From Flavobacterium gilvum (GTDB taxonomy: Bacteria > Bacteroidota > Bacteroidia > Flavobacteriales > Flavobacteriaceae), in the NCBI RefSeq assembly GCF_001761465.1, contig NZ_CP017479.1, forward strand, positions 4,092,001 through 4,156,000: DNA of 64,000 nt, in the 5' to 3' direction. The notes beneath the pieces were generated by a model. It was not told the origin of the DNA. It made no database searches and saw only the letters and a list, made by a program, of their open reading frames with translations. A program made the position numbers and the translations under genes. Below are positions 1 to 9,459 of the stretch, piece after piece (within the stretch, counting starts at the first letter, position 1; every line of letters starts with the position of its first letter).

Positions 1-143
1 TCAAATTTCTATTATTTCGGATATATAAAATTTGTCATTTGATGGACAACTCTAATTTATAATCCTAAATCATCTTGAAAAGAATCAAGAACTGATGGCA
101 ATAATTTTCAGAGTATTTTCTTGAAAGAACAAAAATATCTTGA

Positions 144-220
144 CTAGCCCCGATGGTCGCGGCATCCTTTTCTTTTTTTCTTTAAAAAAGAAAAGATACA
201 GCAGACAGCGGGACCAATCG
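144..220 (+). repeat. Dispersed intergenic hairpin element, copy 1
   Basis: Starts with CTAGCCCCGAT and ends with a GATACAGCAGACAGCGGGA-type tail. In between is a perfect 12-bp stem (CTTTTCTTTTTT paired with AAAAAAGAAAAG). A second copy lies on the minus strand at 31328-31407 with the same outer blocks but a different stem sequence that still pairs. It lies upstream of rimO in the first 354 bases, which hold no convincing gene. Function unknown. It could be a structured RNA, a terminator or a REP-like repeat. Confidence 0.75.
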
Positions 221-313
221 TCTTGTAAGAACCGAATGCTGTGCTCCAAATTATTTTTAATCAACAAAAAAGGCATTTTGAAAGTAAACAGGGAGGGTTT
301 GCGCAAAAAATTG

Positions 314-321
314 TAATTTTG
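314..321 (+). promoter_or_regulatory. Candidate -7 promoter element of rimO
   Basis: TAATTTTG matches the Bacteroidetes -7 consensus TAnnTTTG and lies 33 bases before the rimO ATG. I could not find a well-spaced -33 TTG, so this is tentative. Confidence 0.4.
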
Positions 322-354
322 CAAAATTCCTAAAATTATCAAGGAAAGAATACT

Positions 355-1668
355 ATGAGAACGAAGTCTTTAAAGAAGAACAAAATAAATGTGATCACGC
401 TAGGGTGCTCCAAAAATGTATATGACAGTGAAGTGCTGATGGGACAACTGAAAGCGAGCGGCAAAGAAGTAACCCATGAAGCCAAAGCGGAAGACGAAGG
501 AAACATTATCGTGATTAATACTTGCGGTTTTATTGATAATGCCAAGGCAGAATCGGTGAATATGATTCTGGAATATGCCGACAAGAAAGACAAAGGACTT
601 GTAGACAAAGTTTTTGTTACTGGTTGTTTATCTGAAAGATACAGACCGGATTTGGAAAAAGAAATTCCGAATGTAGACCAATATTTTGGAACTACGGAAT
701 TGCCTGCTTTATTGAAGGCTTTGGGTGCCGATTACAAACATGAATTATTGGGAGAACGCTTGACAACTACTCCCAAAAACTACGCTTATTTGAAAATTTC
801 GGAAGGTTGCGACAGGCCTTGCAGTTTTTGTGCCATCCCATTAATGAGAGGGAAAAATGTTTCGCAAACCATCGAAAAGCTGGTTAAAGAAGCGGAAGGA
901 TTAGCCAAAAACGGTGTAAAAGAATTGATTTTGATTGCGCAGGACTTAACGTATTATGGTCTTGATTTGTATAAAAAAAGAGCTCTTGGCGATTTGCTTG
1001 AAGCATTGGTAAAAGTTGAAGGTATTGAATGGATTCGTTTGCATTACGCCTTCCCTACCGGTTTCCCGATGGATGTTCTTGAAATCATGAAACGCGAACC
1101 AAAAATTTGTAAATACATTGATATTCCGTTGCAACACATCTCGGATTCTATTTTAAAATCGATGCGTCGCGGAACTACTCAGGAAAAAACCACTCAATTA
1201 TTGAAAGACTTTAGAGCGGCGGTTCCTGGAATGGCCATCCGCACGACTTTAATCGTTGGTTATCCCGGAGAAACTGAAGAAGATTTCAATATCCTGAAAG
1301 ATTTTGTGCAGGAGATGAAGTTTGACAGAATGGGATGTTTTGCTTATTCACATGAAGAAAACACCCACGCTTATTTGTTGGAAGATGATGTTCCGGATGA
1401 TGTAAAACAAGATCGTGCCAATGAAATAATGGAATTACAATCTCAGATTTCATGGGATTTGAACCAAGAGAAAGTTGGCAAAACCTTCAGATGTATTATT
1501 GACAGAAAAGAAGGTGGCCATTTTGTTGGAAGAACAGAATTTGACAGTCCAGATGTTGATAATGAAGTTTTAATTGACGCCACAAAACACTATGTAAAAA
1601 CAGGTGAATTTGCAATGATCAAAATCATTGAGGCAACAGAATTTGATTTGTACGGAGAACCGGTTTAG
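355..1668 (+). CDS. rimO: Ribosomal protein uS12 (RpsL) aspartate methylthiotransferase RimO
   Basis: Radical SAM enzyme that adds a methylthio group to the conserved aspartate of ribosomal protein S12, in the cytoplasm. At 437 residues it has normal length. The N-terminal UPF0004 domain supplies three cysteines for the auxiliary cluster (TLGCSKN near residue 18, NTCGF, TGCLSERY). The radical SAM CX3CX2C site is in GCDRPCSFCAIP near residue 151, and a C-terminal TRAM-like domain follows. The S12-type radical SAM motif and a shared neighbourhood with ftsY favour RimO over MiaB. In Bacteroidetes rimO commonly follows ftsY (recalled, not checked here); in this window ftsY is 32 kb away and in inverted orientation. 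Confidence 0.95.
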   Translation: MRTKSLKKNKINVITLGCSKNVYDSEVLMGQLKASGKEVTHEAKAEDEGNIIVINTCGFIDNAKAESVNMILEYADKKDKGLVDKVFVTGCLSERYRPDLEKEIPNVDQYFGTTELPALLKALGADYKHELLGERLTTTPKNYAYLKISEGCDRPCSFCAIPLMRGKNVSQTIEKLVKEAEGLAKNGVKELILIAQDLTYYGLDLYKKRALGDLLEALVKVEGIEWIRLHYAFPTGFPMDVLEIMKREPKICKYIDIPLQHISDSILKSMRRGTTQEKTTQLLKDFRAAVPGMAIRTTLIVGYPGETEEDFNILKDFVQEMKFDRMGCFAYSHEENTHAYLLEDDVPDDVKQDRANEIMELQSQISWDLNQEKVGKTFRCIIDRKEGGHFVGRTEFDSPDVDNEVLIDATKHYVKTGEFAMIKIIEATEFDLYGEPV

Positions 1669-1755
1669 ATTTTTTTGATTGCTGATTTTTGATTTTAGAT
1701 TGCAGATACGGAAACATGATTACTGATTTTTTTCGATTTTTTAGATTCTTTTAAT
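1668..1755. repeat. Intergenic tract of iterated GATTNNN heptamers
   Basis: Directly after the rimO stop the sequence reads as successive 7-base words beginning GATT or GAT (for example GATTGCT, GATTTTT, GATTTTA, GATTGCA), drifting into longer T runs. A tract of the same heptamer type follows ndk at 26771-26818. No coding potential. Confidence 0.6.
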
Positions 1756-1792
1756 TTTTAAATTTTTTTTAGATTTTTAATTTTTTACAATT

Positions 1793-2290
1793 ATGAAGAC
1801 ATTCAAAACAATCTTTTTTGCGTTATTATTATTGCTATCTGCAAACGCTGTTTCTGCTCAATACGGAAATGGATATGGTGGTGGTTACGGAGGTGGATAT
1901 GGTGGCGGTTATGGCGGTGGCTATGGAAATGGTTACGGAAACGGCTATGGCAGGGGCAGTCAAATGTCACAAATGCCACACGAAGCTAGTAAACCAAAAG
2001 AAATTCCTGTTGAAGTTACAGCTGCAAAAATTGTTGCCTATTATAAAAAAGAACTCAATCTGGATGCGCTTCAGGAAGTTGTTGTGACAAATATCTATGT
2101 TAAATCATTGAAAAAACAAGAGATTTTGATAAAAAAGGAAAGTAGCGATGAAGAAAAAACAAATGAGTTCAAGGTGCTGAACGATATGACCGAAATGGAA
2201 ATGAACCAAATATTAAATAAAGATCAAAAAGAAAAGTTTAAAAATTTGGTTGAAGACCGAAAAAGTAAAATGGAAGCTCAAAAACATTAA
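1793..2290 (+). CDS. Secreted glycine/tyrosine-rich repeat protein
   Basis: A 165-residue exported protein of unknown function. Residues 1-22 are a signal peptide (basic start, run of Leu, cleavage after NAVSA). Residues 24-55 are tandem GYGGG and GYGNG units. Residues about 60-165 are a charged helical region rich in Lys and Glu that resembles the small periplasmic LTxxQ/Spy-type helical proteins in composition, although I cannot assign it to that family. It sits alone between rimO and an amidase lipoprotein, on the same strand. The glycine repeats make a second frame open here, but only this frame has a signal peptide and a sensible tail. Confidence 0.8.
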   Translation: MKTFKTIFFALLLLLSANAVSAQYGNGYGGGYGGGYGGGYGGGYGNGYGNGYGRGSQMSQMPHEASKPKEIPVEVTAAKIVAYYKKELNLDALQEVVVTNIYVKSLKKQEILIKKESSDEEKTNEFKVLNDMTEMEMNQILNKDQKEKFKNLVEDRKSKMEAQKH

Positions 2291-2416
2291 TAATTCTTTA
2301 TAAAAATATTTTTTGCATCATTAACTAAATTGACACTATTCATGGTTTGCGAAGGCAAAATACTATGAACAACAGGCTACACCAAATATAACCACTGAAA
2401 AATAAATTTCAAAACT

Positions 2417-3322
2417 ATGAAAAAGTATTTTTTCAATATCACCCTCGCCCTTTTAATTGCTTCGTGTGCTACAAAAAATCCTCACACTGCAACCGAAAAG
2501 GATTATAATGCCCAAATAAAAAACTTAAAAGAAACCATATCCCAAAAGGAAGCAGTTGAATTAAAAAAAGAACCTTACGTTATTATCGACAGTGTAGCTT
2601 ATCGATACAACAGCCAGTTATTAAATTTTAAAGACACTATCTCTAAAACCGATAGTGAAGTTTTAAAAAACGGAATTGTTTCTGAATGGGTTGGGACGGT
2701 GAATTTTAATTTACGAAAACCTAATTTTATTATTTTGCATCACACAGCGCAGGATTCTATACAACAAACCGTAAAAACTTTTACCCTGAAAGACACCAAA
2801 GTTAGTGCTCATTATATAATAGGCAGAGATGGAAAAGTTATTCACATGCTAAACGACTACCTAAGAGCCTGGCATGCCGGAAATGGGTCTTGGGGAAAAA
2901 ACACCGATATTAACTCCAGTTCCATCGGAATTGAATTGGACAATAATGGATCTGAACCTTTTTCGGATGCACAGATTAATACTTTATTGGCATTGTTAAC
3001 CAAATTAAAGAAAGATTACAATATTCCAACCCAAAACATAATTGGACATTCGGATATTGCTCCTTCACGAAAAGTGGATCCAAGCGCATTATTTCCATGG
3101 AAACTTTTGGCTGCAAATGGCTTCGGAGTATGGCCCGATGAAATACTGCCCTGCCCCCCCACAGATTTTAATGCCGAAATGGGATTACAAGCAATAGGAT
3201 ACAGCACCAAAAATCTTTCGGCTGCCATCACCGCTTTCAAACTTCATTTCATCCAAAATGAAGTTAATAATGTTTTGGACGAAAAAACAATCAGCACTAT
3301 TTACTCGGTGTACAAAAAATAA
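2417..3322 (+). CDS. N-acetylmuramoyl-L-alanine amidase lipoprotein (Amidase_2 family)
   Basis: Predicted peptidoglycan amidase that cuts the bond between muramic acid and the stem peptide. The N-terminus is a lipoprotein signal ending LLIASCATKN, so the protein is probably anchored by the Cys near residue 17. After a linker, the Amidase_2 fold runs from about residue 100 to 240. It shows the zinc-binding ILHHTAQ, the SAHYIIGRDG and WHAG strands, and the second ligand region IIGHSDIAPSRKVDP, all as in AmpD and T7 lysozyme relatives. The last 50 residues may be a small peptidoglycan-binding or linker domain. A strong terminator follows. 301 residues is typical. Confidence 0.9.
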   Translation: MKKYFFNITLALLIASCATKNPHTATEKDYNAQIKNLKETISQKEAVELKKEPYVIIDSVAYRYNSQLLNFKDTISKTDSEVLKNGIVSEWVGTVNFNLRKPNFIILHHTAQDSIQQTVKTFTLKDTKVSAHYIIGRDGKVIHMLNDYLRAWHAGNGSWGKNTDINSSSIGIELDNNGSEPFSDAQINTLLALLTKLKKDYNIPTQNIIGHSDIAPSRKVDPSALFPWKLLAANGFGVWPDEILPCPPTDFNAEMGLQAIGYSTKNLSAAITAFKLHFIQNEVNNVLDEKTISTIYSVYKK

Positions 3323-3344
3323 AAAATTTAATTTAATCCTATAA

Positions 3345-3380
3345 AGAAGCTTTTTGAAACAGTCAAAAAGCTTTTTTTTA
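3345..3380 (+). terminator. Rho-independent terminator after the amidase gene
   Basis: Stem AAGCTTTTTGA paired with TCAAAAAGCTT, short loop, then a run of T, 23 bases after the amidase stop. Confidence 0.8.
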
Positions 3381-3551
3381 TTCGAAGAAAAACCTTTTGC
3401 CATTACATTTTTTAAATAAAAAAAGTGACATTCTTTACCTTCGCTTCTTTTTCAAAAAAAGAATATTTTTACATACATTTATCGATATCAAACAATTTTT
3501 ATTTAAATAAAATAGGTAACAGACAAAACATTTTAGTTTCATCCAAATAAA

Positions 3552-4694
3552 ATGAGCAAATCCAAAATATGGTTATCCTCTCCCCATATGGGAGGCACCG
3601 AATTAGAATATATACAGGAAGCCTTTGATACCAATTGGATTGCTCCAGAGGGAACTAACATCTCCGAATTTGAGCAAGATTTGGAAAACTATTTGTCCCA
3701 AAATCTTTTTGTTACAGCTTTAAGTTCAGCAACGGCGGCCATTCATTTGGGGTTAATTCTTCTGAATGTAAAACCAAACGACGTTGTCATTTGTCAGTCA
3801 CTGACATTCTCGGCATCAGCAAATCCTATTCTTTATCTGGGAGCTACCCCTGTTTTTGTCGACAGCGAACCCGAAACCTGGAATCTTTGTCCGATTGCTT
3901 TAGAAGAAGCCATTCTGGACACAATTTCCAAAGGGCAAAAACCAAAAGCAATAATAACAGTGCATCTATATGGTGTTCCTTATAAAATTGAGGAAATAAG
4001 AGCCGTTGCCAATAAGTACAAAATTCCAATTCTGGAAGATAGTGCCGAGGCATTGGGCAGCGGCTACAAAGGTCAAAAATGCGGTACTTTTGGAGATATC
4101 AGTGTTTTTTCATTCAATGGAAACAAAATCATAACCACATCTGGAGGCGGAGCAATTATCACATCAAACTATCAATTAAAGCAAAAAATCCAATTTCTGG
4201 CTTCACAAGCCAAAGACAAAGCACCTCATTACCAGCACAGTGAATTAGGATATAATTATCAAATGAGCAATATCTGCGCGGGAATTGGACGTGGACAAAT
4301 GAAGGTTTTAGACAAACATATCACTTTAAGAAGGGCAATGCATGATTTTTATGTTTCTCTTTTTGAAAACATACCCGGAATCACAGTTTTCACAACGGCA
4401 GATCCAGACAGTTTTGCCAATTATTGGCTGACTTCTATACTTGTAAATCCAAATGAAACAAAAAATGGCATTAATCGAGAAACCATCCGATTGGCTTTAT
4501 TAGACTCGAATATTGAATGCAGACCTTTGTGGAAACCTATGCATTTGCAACCTCTATATAAAAACTATCCTTTTTATGGAACTAAAATTGCAGAAACACT
4601 TTTTGAAAAAGGACTTAGTTTGCCTTCGGGTTCCAATTTAACCGATTTGGATAGAGACCGAATAAAAATGGCTTTTATAAAATTATTAGAATAA
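3552..4694 (+). CDS. DegT/DnrJ/EryC1/StrS-family PLP aminotransferase
   Basis: Sugar aminotransferase of the PglE/DegT family, which adds an amino group to a nucleotide-linked keto sugar for surface glycans or glycoproteins. The N-terminus has the family opening IWLSSPHMGGTELEYI. Cofactor contacts appear as SSATAAIHLGL and the Schiff-base lysine in FSFNGNKIITTSGGG near residue 190. The acceptor half ends LPSGSNLTDLD. 380 residues is normal. The gene stands alone and faces a porin gene across a shared terminator. The sugar substrate cannot be read from sequence; partner enzymes of a biosynthetic cluster are absent from this window. Confidence 0.88.
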   Translation: MSKSKIWLSSPHMGGTELEYIQEAFDTNWIAPEGTNISEFEQDLENYLSQNLFVTALSSATAAIHLGLILLNVKPNDVVICQSLTFSASANPILYLGATPVFVDSEPETWNLCPIALEEAILDTISKGQKPKAIITVHLYGVPYKIEEIRAVANKYKIPILEDSAEALGSGYKGQKCGTFGDISVFSFNGNKIITTSGGGAIITSNYQLKQKIQFLASQAKDKAPHYQHSELGYNYQMSNICAGIGRGQMKVLDKHITLRRAMHDFYVSLFENIPGITVFTTADPDSFANYWLTSILVNPNETKNGINRETIRLALLDSNIECRPLWKPMHLQPLYKNYPFYGTKIAETLFEKGLSLPSGSNLTDLDRDRIKMAFIKLLE

Positions 4695-4741
4695 AAAAAG
4701 CTGCCAAAACCACGTGTGATTTTGACAGCAAAAAAAAAAAT
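4693..4741. terminator. Bidirectional terminator between the aminotransferase and porin genes
   Basis: GCTGCCAAAACCAC pairs with GTGATTTTGACAGC (one G-U/mismatch position), flanked by A on the left and a long A run on the right. It can therefore terminate both convergent genes. Confidence 0.8.
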
Positions 4742-4774
4742 ATAATTCTTTATTTATATGAAAAGTGACTTATC

Positions 4775-5788
4775 CTAGAATCCATAAACTACTGCCAAAA
4801 GCACTTGTGAAGCTGAACTGGTAGGGTTCATATCCGAATTAACAAACATAACATCATCTGAATTAGTATCAATTCTAAACTCAGGAATAATAGTCAAACC
4901 ACTTATTTTATAATTCCCTGACAGTGTAAAAGCAGTAACATCTGTATCTCCAGAACCTTCTTTATATTTGAAATATTCAGCACGCATTCCTAAAGCAAAT
5001 GCATCACTAATAGTATAAGATGGGTACAAAGCAAATCCTGTATAACCTACATCTCCTTTATTTGAAAAATCAGCAGCATTCAAACCCAATTTAAATTTCT
5101 CTGCAAGTTGAAAAGTTGCTGTCAAATCCAAAATTGTACCACTTACAGATCCATCCATAACATTAAAATATGCACTTGTTCCGCCAGAAACGTAAGACAA
5201 TTGCCCTCCTACAGCATTCAATCCCTTAATTGGATCTGCTTTGTATGAATTCCAAGCATCATTAAACAAACCGAACATCGCGCCAAATTTGTCTGATATC
5301 TTATAATTTGCCTTAACACCAGCATTTTGGAATGGCCCGTTGGTAAACAAATAGGAAGTCGAATAAGAGAAATTACCCAAAGGAGAGATCACCTCGTACC
5401 CCACAAACGTTCCCATATAACCTGCAGTGAAACTTAATTTGTCTGTCGCAGCAAATGTTGCATACAAATTCTGAATATGGAACGAATTCGCATCAATTCC
5501 GTCACCATTTGGTATTGATTGATATTGTCCTCTTGGGCCAAAAGACACTTCACCAACAAAAGATACTTTTTTTATGGTTTTCTTTAAAGCAATATCTAAC
5601 ATTCCCAAAGAAACCGAATTTTGATCTGTTCCAAAACTTGTTTTAATATTTTGTGTTTTTGCAAAATCGTATTTATAATATAAATCTCCAGAACCTGAAA
5701 TTTGTAATGGTGTAGATTCTGGTGCATCTTGTGCATATGACAAACTTGTAGCCAATGTCAAAAATAAAATTGTAATTACTTTTCTCAT
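4775..5788 (-). CDS. OmpL-like beta-barrel outer membrane porin
   Basis: 337 residues with a clear signal peptide (MRKVITILFLTLATSLSYA, then Q). The mature part is a series of short amphipathic strands separated by Gly/Asn/Asp turns, ending in aromatic VVYGF as expected for a barrel's last strand. The pattern GSGDLYYKYDFA near the mature start and the phrases SFGPRG and AGYMGTFVGYEVISP are those of the putative beta-barrel porin-2 (OmpL-like) family. The substrate is unknown. The gene is monocistronic, with a 358-bp upstream gap (5789-6146) in which I see only AT-rich DNA and one weak -7-like site. Confidence 0.8.
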   Translation of the reverse strand: MRKVITILFLTLATSLSYAQDAPESTPLQISGSGDLYYKYDFAKTQNIKTSFGTDQNSVSLGMLDIALKKTIKKVSFVGEVSFGPRGQYQSIPNGDGIDANSFHIQNLYATFAATDKLSFTAGYMGTFVGYEVISPLGNFSYSTSYLFTNGPFQNAGVKANYKISDKFGAMFGLFNDAWNSYKADPIKGLNAVGGQLSYVSGGTSAYFNVMDGSVSGTILDLTATFQLAEKFKLGLNAADFSNKGDVGYTGFALYPSYTISDAFALGMRAEYFKYKEGSGDTDVTAFTLSGNYKISGLTIIPEFRIDTNSDDVMFVNSDMNPTSSASQVLLAVVYGF

Positions 5789-6146
5789 GTTTAATTGTTT
5801 TTAATTAGTAAATCAAGGAGGGATTAATTCGTTGTTTTCGGTTATTTTTTTTCCTTTTCTGAGACGAAATTATTAACTTTTAATTAACAGAAAAAATTTT
5901 TTGGAACTTTCCGAAAAGAATTATCAATATCCGAAAATCATCGAAAAATAATGTGTATTTCTTATTTTTGAGAACCTTTTTTAAAAATTCAATAATCTAA
6001 TTTTTTAAAAACCACCCCATAAAAATACACACATTAATTTAATAAAACCAAAAATAAACGAAACACACCCCTAAAAAAATAAGGGTATATTTTATTTTTT
6101 TTATAAAAATTTATATTTTACACTCAACAATTCACTTGTAAAAAAA

Positions 6147-7514
6147 TCACTCAACAATCACCGACTTCATATTCATAAATTCCTTGATTCCTATCTCCGA
6201 CAATTCTCTTCCGTATCCTGATTTTTTAATCCCTCCAAATGGAATTCTTGAATCAGAACGAACAAGAGAATTTACAAAAACATTACCCGATTCAATTTTT
6301 CTAGCCAAAGCATAAGCACGCTCTCTATCCTCTGTCCAAATTGCCGATGCCAAACCATACCGATGACTATTTGCCATTAAAATAGCTTCATTTTCATCAC
6401 GCACCCTTGTAATAGCAGCCAACGGCCCGAAAGTTTCCTCCTGAAAAGCAATATTACCCGAGTCTACAAAATCAATCAAAGTAGGCTGGAAATTGCAAAG
6501 TTCACGGTCGCCACCCATTATTAACTTCGCTCCTTGTTTCAAGGAGTTTTCCAATTGAGAACTCAACTTCTCTGCCAAATCAATTCTTGCCAATGGTCCC
6601 AAATGAATACCTTCCTGCAGCGGATTTCCTTGTTGCAAACCCCTTACTTTCTCTGCAAAAAGGGCTGCAAATTCATCAGCCACTTTTTCGGTAACAATGA
6701 AACGTTTTGCACAAATACAAGCTTGGCCAGCATTGAGCATTCTTGATTTCACGGCAACTGTTGCAGCTTTTTCCAAATTGGCATCGTCCAAAACTATAAA
6801 AGCATCCGATCCTCCCAACTCCATTACCGACTTTTTGAGGTGCTTACCCGCCAGTGCCGCAACGGATGAACCAGACCTTTCACTTCCGGTAAAAGTAATT
6901 CCGGAAACAATATCCGAAGCAATCACACTTTCTACTTGTGGAATATCAATATTAATTTGCTGAAAAACACCTTCGGGAAAACCCGCTTCCAAAAAAGCCT
7001 TTTCAATAGCTTTGGCACAACCAACAACATTGGGAGCATGCTTTAAAAGCACTACATTACCACCCATAATTGCCGGCGCAGCATAACGTAACACTTGCCA
7101 AAAAGGATAATTCCAAGGCATAATACCAAAAACCGCTCCCATTGGATCAAAAACCGACATACTTTTGAAAGGCGTATCGTAATACTGATCTTTAAGCATT
7201 TTTTCTGCATTTTCGGCATAGAAATCACAATTACCCGCTGATTTTTCAATTTCAGAAATTGCCTCGGGAAGAATTTTCCCCATTTCATTAGTAATCAACA
7301 ACCCTAACTTATCTTTATTTAACCGCAATATTTCTGCTAATTTTTTCATCTTATCGGATTTCTCCCAAAAAGCAACATTACGCCAGTTCTTAAAAGCCAA
7401 TTCCGATAATTTCAATTTTTGATCCAATTCGGAATTAGTCAAAACTCCGTGTTCCGCAATAACCGATTGCGTAAACGGATTTATAGACTTAAACAATTCA
7501 CCTGTTGCGCTCAT
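6147..7514 (-). CDS. NAD(P)-dependent succinate-semialdehyde dehydrogenase family protein
   Basis: Aldehyde dehydrogenase of 455 residues, close to the short bacterial succinate-semialdehyde dehydrogenases (Sad/YneI type). Visible sites: the MPWNYPFWQ cofactor strand, the Glu in VMELGGSDAF, the catalytic Cys in NAGQACICAKRF near residue 267, and FGPLAAITR. It would oxidise a semialdehyde to its acid. It has no operon partner here and is transcribed away from the GNAT gene across a 312-bp gap of AT-rich DNA (7515-7826). The substrate is inferred from family resemblance only. Confidence 0.85.
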   Translation of the reverse strand: MSATGELFKSINPFTQSVIAEHGVLTNSELDQKLKLSELAFKNWRNVAFWEKSDKMKKLAEILRLNKDKLGLLITNEMGKILPEAISEIEKSAGNCDFYAENAEKMLKDQYYDTPFKSMSVFDPMGAVFGIMPWNYPFWQVLRYAAPAIMGGNVVLLKHAPNVVGCAKAIEKAFLEAGFPEGVFQQINIDIPQVESVIASDIVSGITFTGSERSGSSVAALAGKHLKKSVMELGGSDAFIVLDDANLEKAATVAVKSRMLNAGQACICAKRFIVTEKVADEFAALFAEKVRGLQQGNPLQEGIHLGPLARIDLAEKLSSQLENSLKQGAKLIMGGDRELCNFQPTLIDFVDSGNIAFQEETFGPLAAITRVRDENEAILMANSHRYGLASAIWTEDRERAYALARKIESGNVFVNSLVRSDSRIPFGGIKKSGYGRELSEIGIKEFMNMKSVIVE

Positions 7515-7826
7515 TTTTAAAACAATTATTTAATTATCAAATATTTACAATCAAAAAATCTTTTTATTTATTTTAAAAAAACCATCAAACTTCCCATCCT
7601 ATTCCATTCTACACTTTAGAATAATGAGAAAATCTATTTTTGTTAATCATTTCATTTTAGCTTTATTGAATATTCAGTCAATTTATACACAACTTAAAAT
7701 AAAATCACGATTTTAAGAAAATCATTAAATTAAAACAACGATTTAAACTGCAATCTAACGTTTAATACATTAAAAGTATTTTTTTTTTTGTAAATTTAAT
7801 TTTCCAACCGCTAAAACTAACCCAAT

Positions 7827-8276
7827 ATGATACGCAAAGCTGCTACTCAAGATTTAGATCAATTGACAAACCTCTTTGATCAATATGCCGTTTTCTATAA
7901 GAACCCTTCCAATTACGAAAAGCATTACGCCTATTTAAAGGAACGATTAGAAAACAATGAAGCTACTATTTTTGTAGCATGTGATGAAGAAAACAAGGAA
8001 AAACTAATCGGTTTTGTATTGAATTATATAACTTTTTCATCATTGGCTCTCGACAGAATTATAATTCTAAACGATATTTTTGTGGATTCATCTGCCCGAA
8101 AAAAAGGAATAGGTGAAAAATTGATTTCAAAAACTATTGAATTTGCCAAAGAAATAGGTTCACCCGACATACGCTTGAGAACCGCAAAAAACAATACTGT
8201 CGCTCAGAGATTATATCAAAAAATGGGCTTTGTAAGAGAAGATTACTTATATAGTTACGATCTTGTGGTTAGTTAA
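7827..8276 (+). CDS. GNAT-family N-acetyltransferase
   Basis: 149 residues covering one GNAT fold. The acetyl-CoA pyrophosphate loop is visible as DSSARKKGIGEKLI (R/Q-x-x-G-x-G/A type) near residues 90-105. A final strand with YQKMGFVREDYLYSYDL is characteristic. The opening IRKAATQDLDQLTNLFDQY is the usual first strand and helix. The acceptor is unknown. It is monocistronic, with a terminator straight after it. Confidence 0.88.
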   Translation: MIRKAATQDLDQLTNLFDQYAVFYKNPSNYEKHYAYLKERLENNEATIFVACDEENKEKLIGFVLNYITFSSLALDRIIILNDIFVDSSARKKGIGEKLISKTIEFAKEIGSPDIRLRTAKNNTVAQRLYQKMGFVREDYLYSYDLVVS

Positions 8277-8284
8277 TCTATCAG

Positions 8285-8323
8285 CAAAAAAATAGAGAGG
8301 CCTGCAGTGCCTCTCTAAAAATC
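8285..8323. terminator. Terminator shared by the GNAT and aldo/keto reductase genes
   Basis: AGAGAGGC pairs with GCCTCTCT around a 7-base loop, with A-rich and T-rich flanks. It lies between two convergent genes. Confidence 0.75.
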
Positions 8324-8364
8324 AATTTATAAGCAAATAATTGCTTTTCAAAATGCGAAATATT

Positions 8365-9321
8365 TTATTTTAAAATTGTTTCAATCGCAGTTAATTCATC
8401 TGCCGAAAATTCAAGATTTTTCAACGAATCAATATTATTATTTAATTGTCCTACAGAGCTGGCACCAATTAATACCGAAGTAACCCTGTTGTCTTTCAGC
8501 AACCAAGCCAACGCCATTTGTGCCAAAGACTGATTTCTTTGCTGAGCAATCTCGTTCAGTTTAATAATTTTCTGAATTCTTTCTTCCGAAACCTCATCGA
8601 TTCTCAAATGTCCGTTCGGATTATGAGCTCTTGAATTTTCTGGTATTCCTTTCAAATATTTATCCGTCAAAAGCCCTTGTGCCAAAGGAGAGAATGCAAT
8701 ACAACCCACCCCTTTTTCTTCCAGAACATCAAGCAATCCCTGTTCCGGAGCTCTCACAAACATCGAATATTTCACCTGATGGATTAAACAAGGCGTTCCC
8801 AATTGTTTCAGAATTTCTGTCGCTTGTCTGGTTTGTTCTGGATTGTAATTTGAAATTCCTGCATACAATGCTTTTCCGCTTCTTACGGCATGATCCAACG
8901 CCATCATTGTTTCTTCCATCGGTGTTTCTGGATCTGGACGGTGCGAATAAAAAATATCTACATATTCCAGATTCATTCTTTTCAAACTCTGATCCAGACT
9001 GGAAAGCAAATACTTACGCGAACCCCAATCTCCATAAGGCCCATTCCACATAGTATAACCTGCCTTGGTCGTGATTACGATTTCGTCACGCAAATTTCCC
9101 TGAAAATTATGCCATAATATTTTACCAAAATTTTCTTCTGCCGATCCTGGAACCGGCCCATAATTGTTGGCTAAATCGAAATGGGTTATACCTTTATCAA
9201 AAGCTGCTTTGGCAATACTTTCAGCATTTTCAAAACTATCTACAGAACCAAAGTTATGCCATAATCCTAATGATATTTGTGGCAACAACAAACCACTTTT
9301 TCCACATCTATTGTATTTCAT
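8365..9321 (-). CDS. Aldo/keto reductase, YghZ/Kv-beta-like subfamily
   Basis: NADPH-dependent aldehyde reductase, TIM-barrel fold, 318 residues. The catalytic Asp and Tyr are in FDLANNYGPVPGSAEENFG. The long insert TTKAGYTMWNGPYGDWGSRK and YSHRPDPETPMEET are hallmarks of the L-glyceraldehyde-3-phosphate reductase (YghZ) group, whose members detoxify methylglyoxal and related aldehydes. The cofactor region SPLAQGLLTDKYL and the C-terminal VLIGASS are present. It probably works alone; the neighbouring carboxylase locus lies upstream on the same strand, 138 bp away. Confidence 0.88.
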   Translation of the reverse strand: MKYNRCGKSGLLLPQISLGLWHNFGSVDSFENAESIAKAAFDKGITHFDLANNYGPVPGSAEENFGKILWHNFQGNLRDEIVITTKAGYTMWNGPYGDWGSRKYLLSSLDQSLKRMNLEYVDIFYSHRPDPETPMEETMMALDHAVRSGKALYAGISNYNPEQTRQATEILKQLGTPCLIHQVKYSMFVRAPEQGLLDVLEEKGVGCIAFSPLAQGLLTDKYLKGIPENSRAHNPNGHLRIDEVSEERIQKIIKLNEIAQQRNQSLAQMALAWLLKDNRVTSVLIGASSVGQLNNNIDSLKNLEFSADELTAIETILK

Positions 9322-9459
9322 TATTTTGATTTAAGGAATGAATTTTATTTTTTAGTATTTGGTAAAGTTCGTATTCGTAATGAAATAATACAAAAAAACC
9401 AACAAATTTATTTCAACCTATTGAAACGATCTAAAATAATTTTTCCAACTCACCTAAAA

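Noticed and set aside
85..342. Minus-strand 85-residue frame before rimO
   Set aside because: Runs across the hairpin element copy 1; poly-Phe/Lys stretches come from the stem.
1818..2087. 89-residue frame over the glycine repeats
   Set aside because: Shadow frame created by the GYGGG repeats; lacks a signal peptide and sensible tail.
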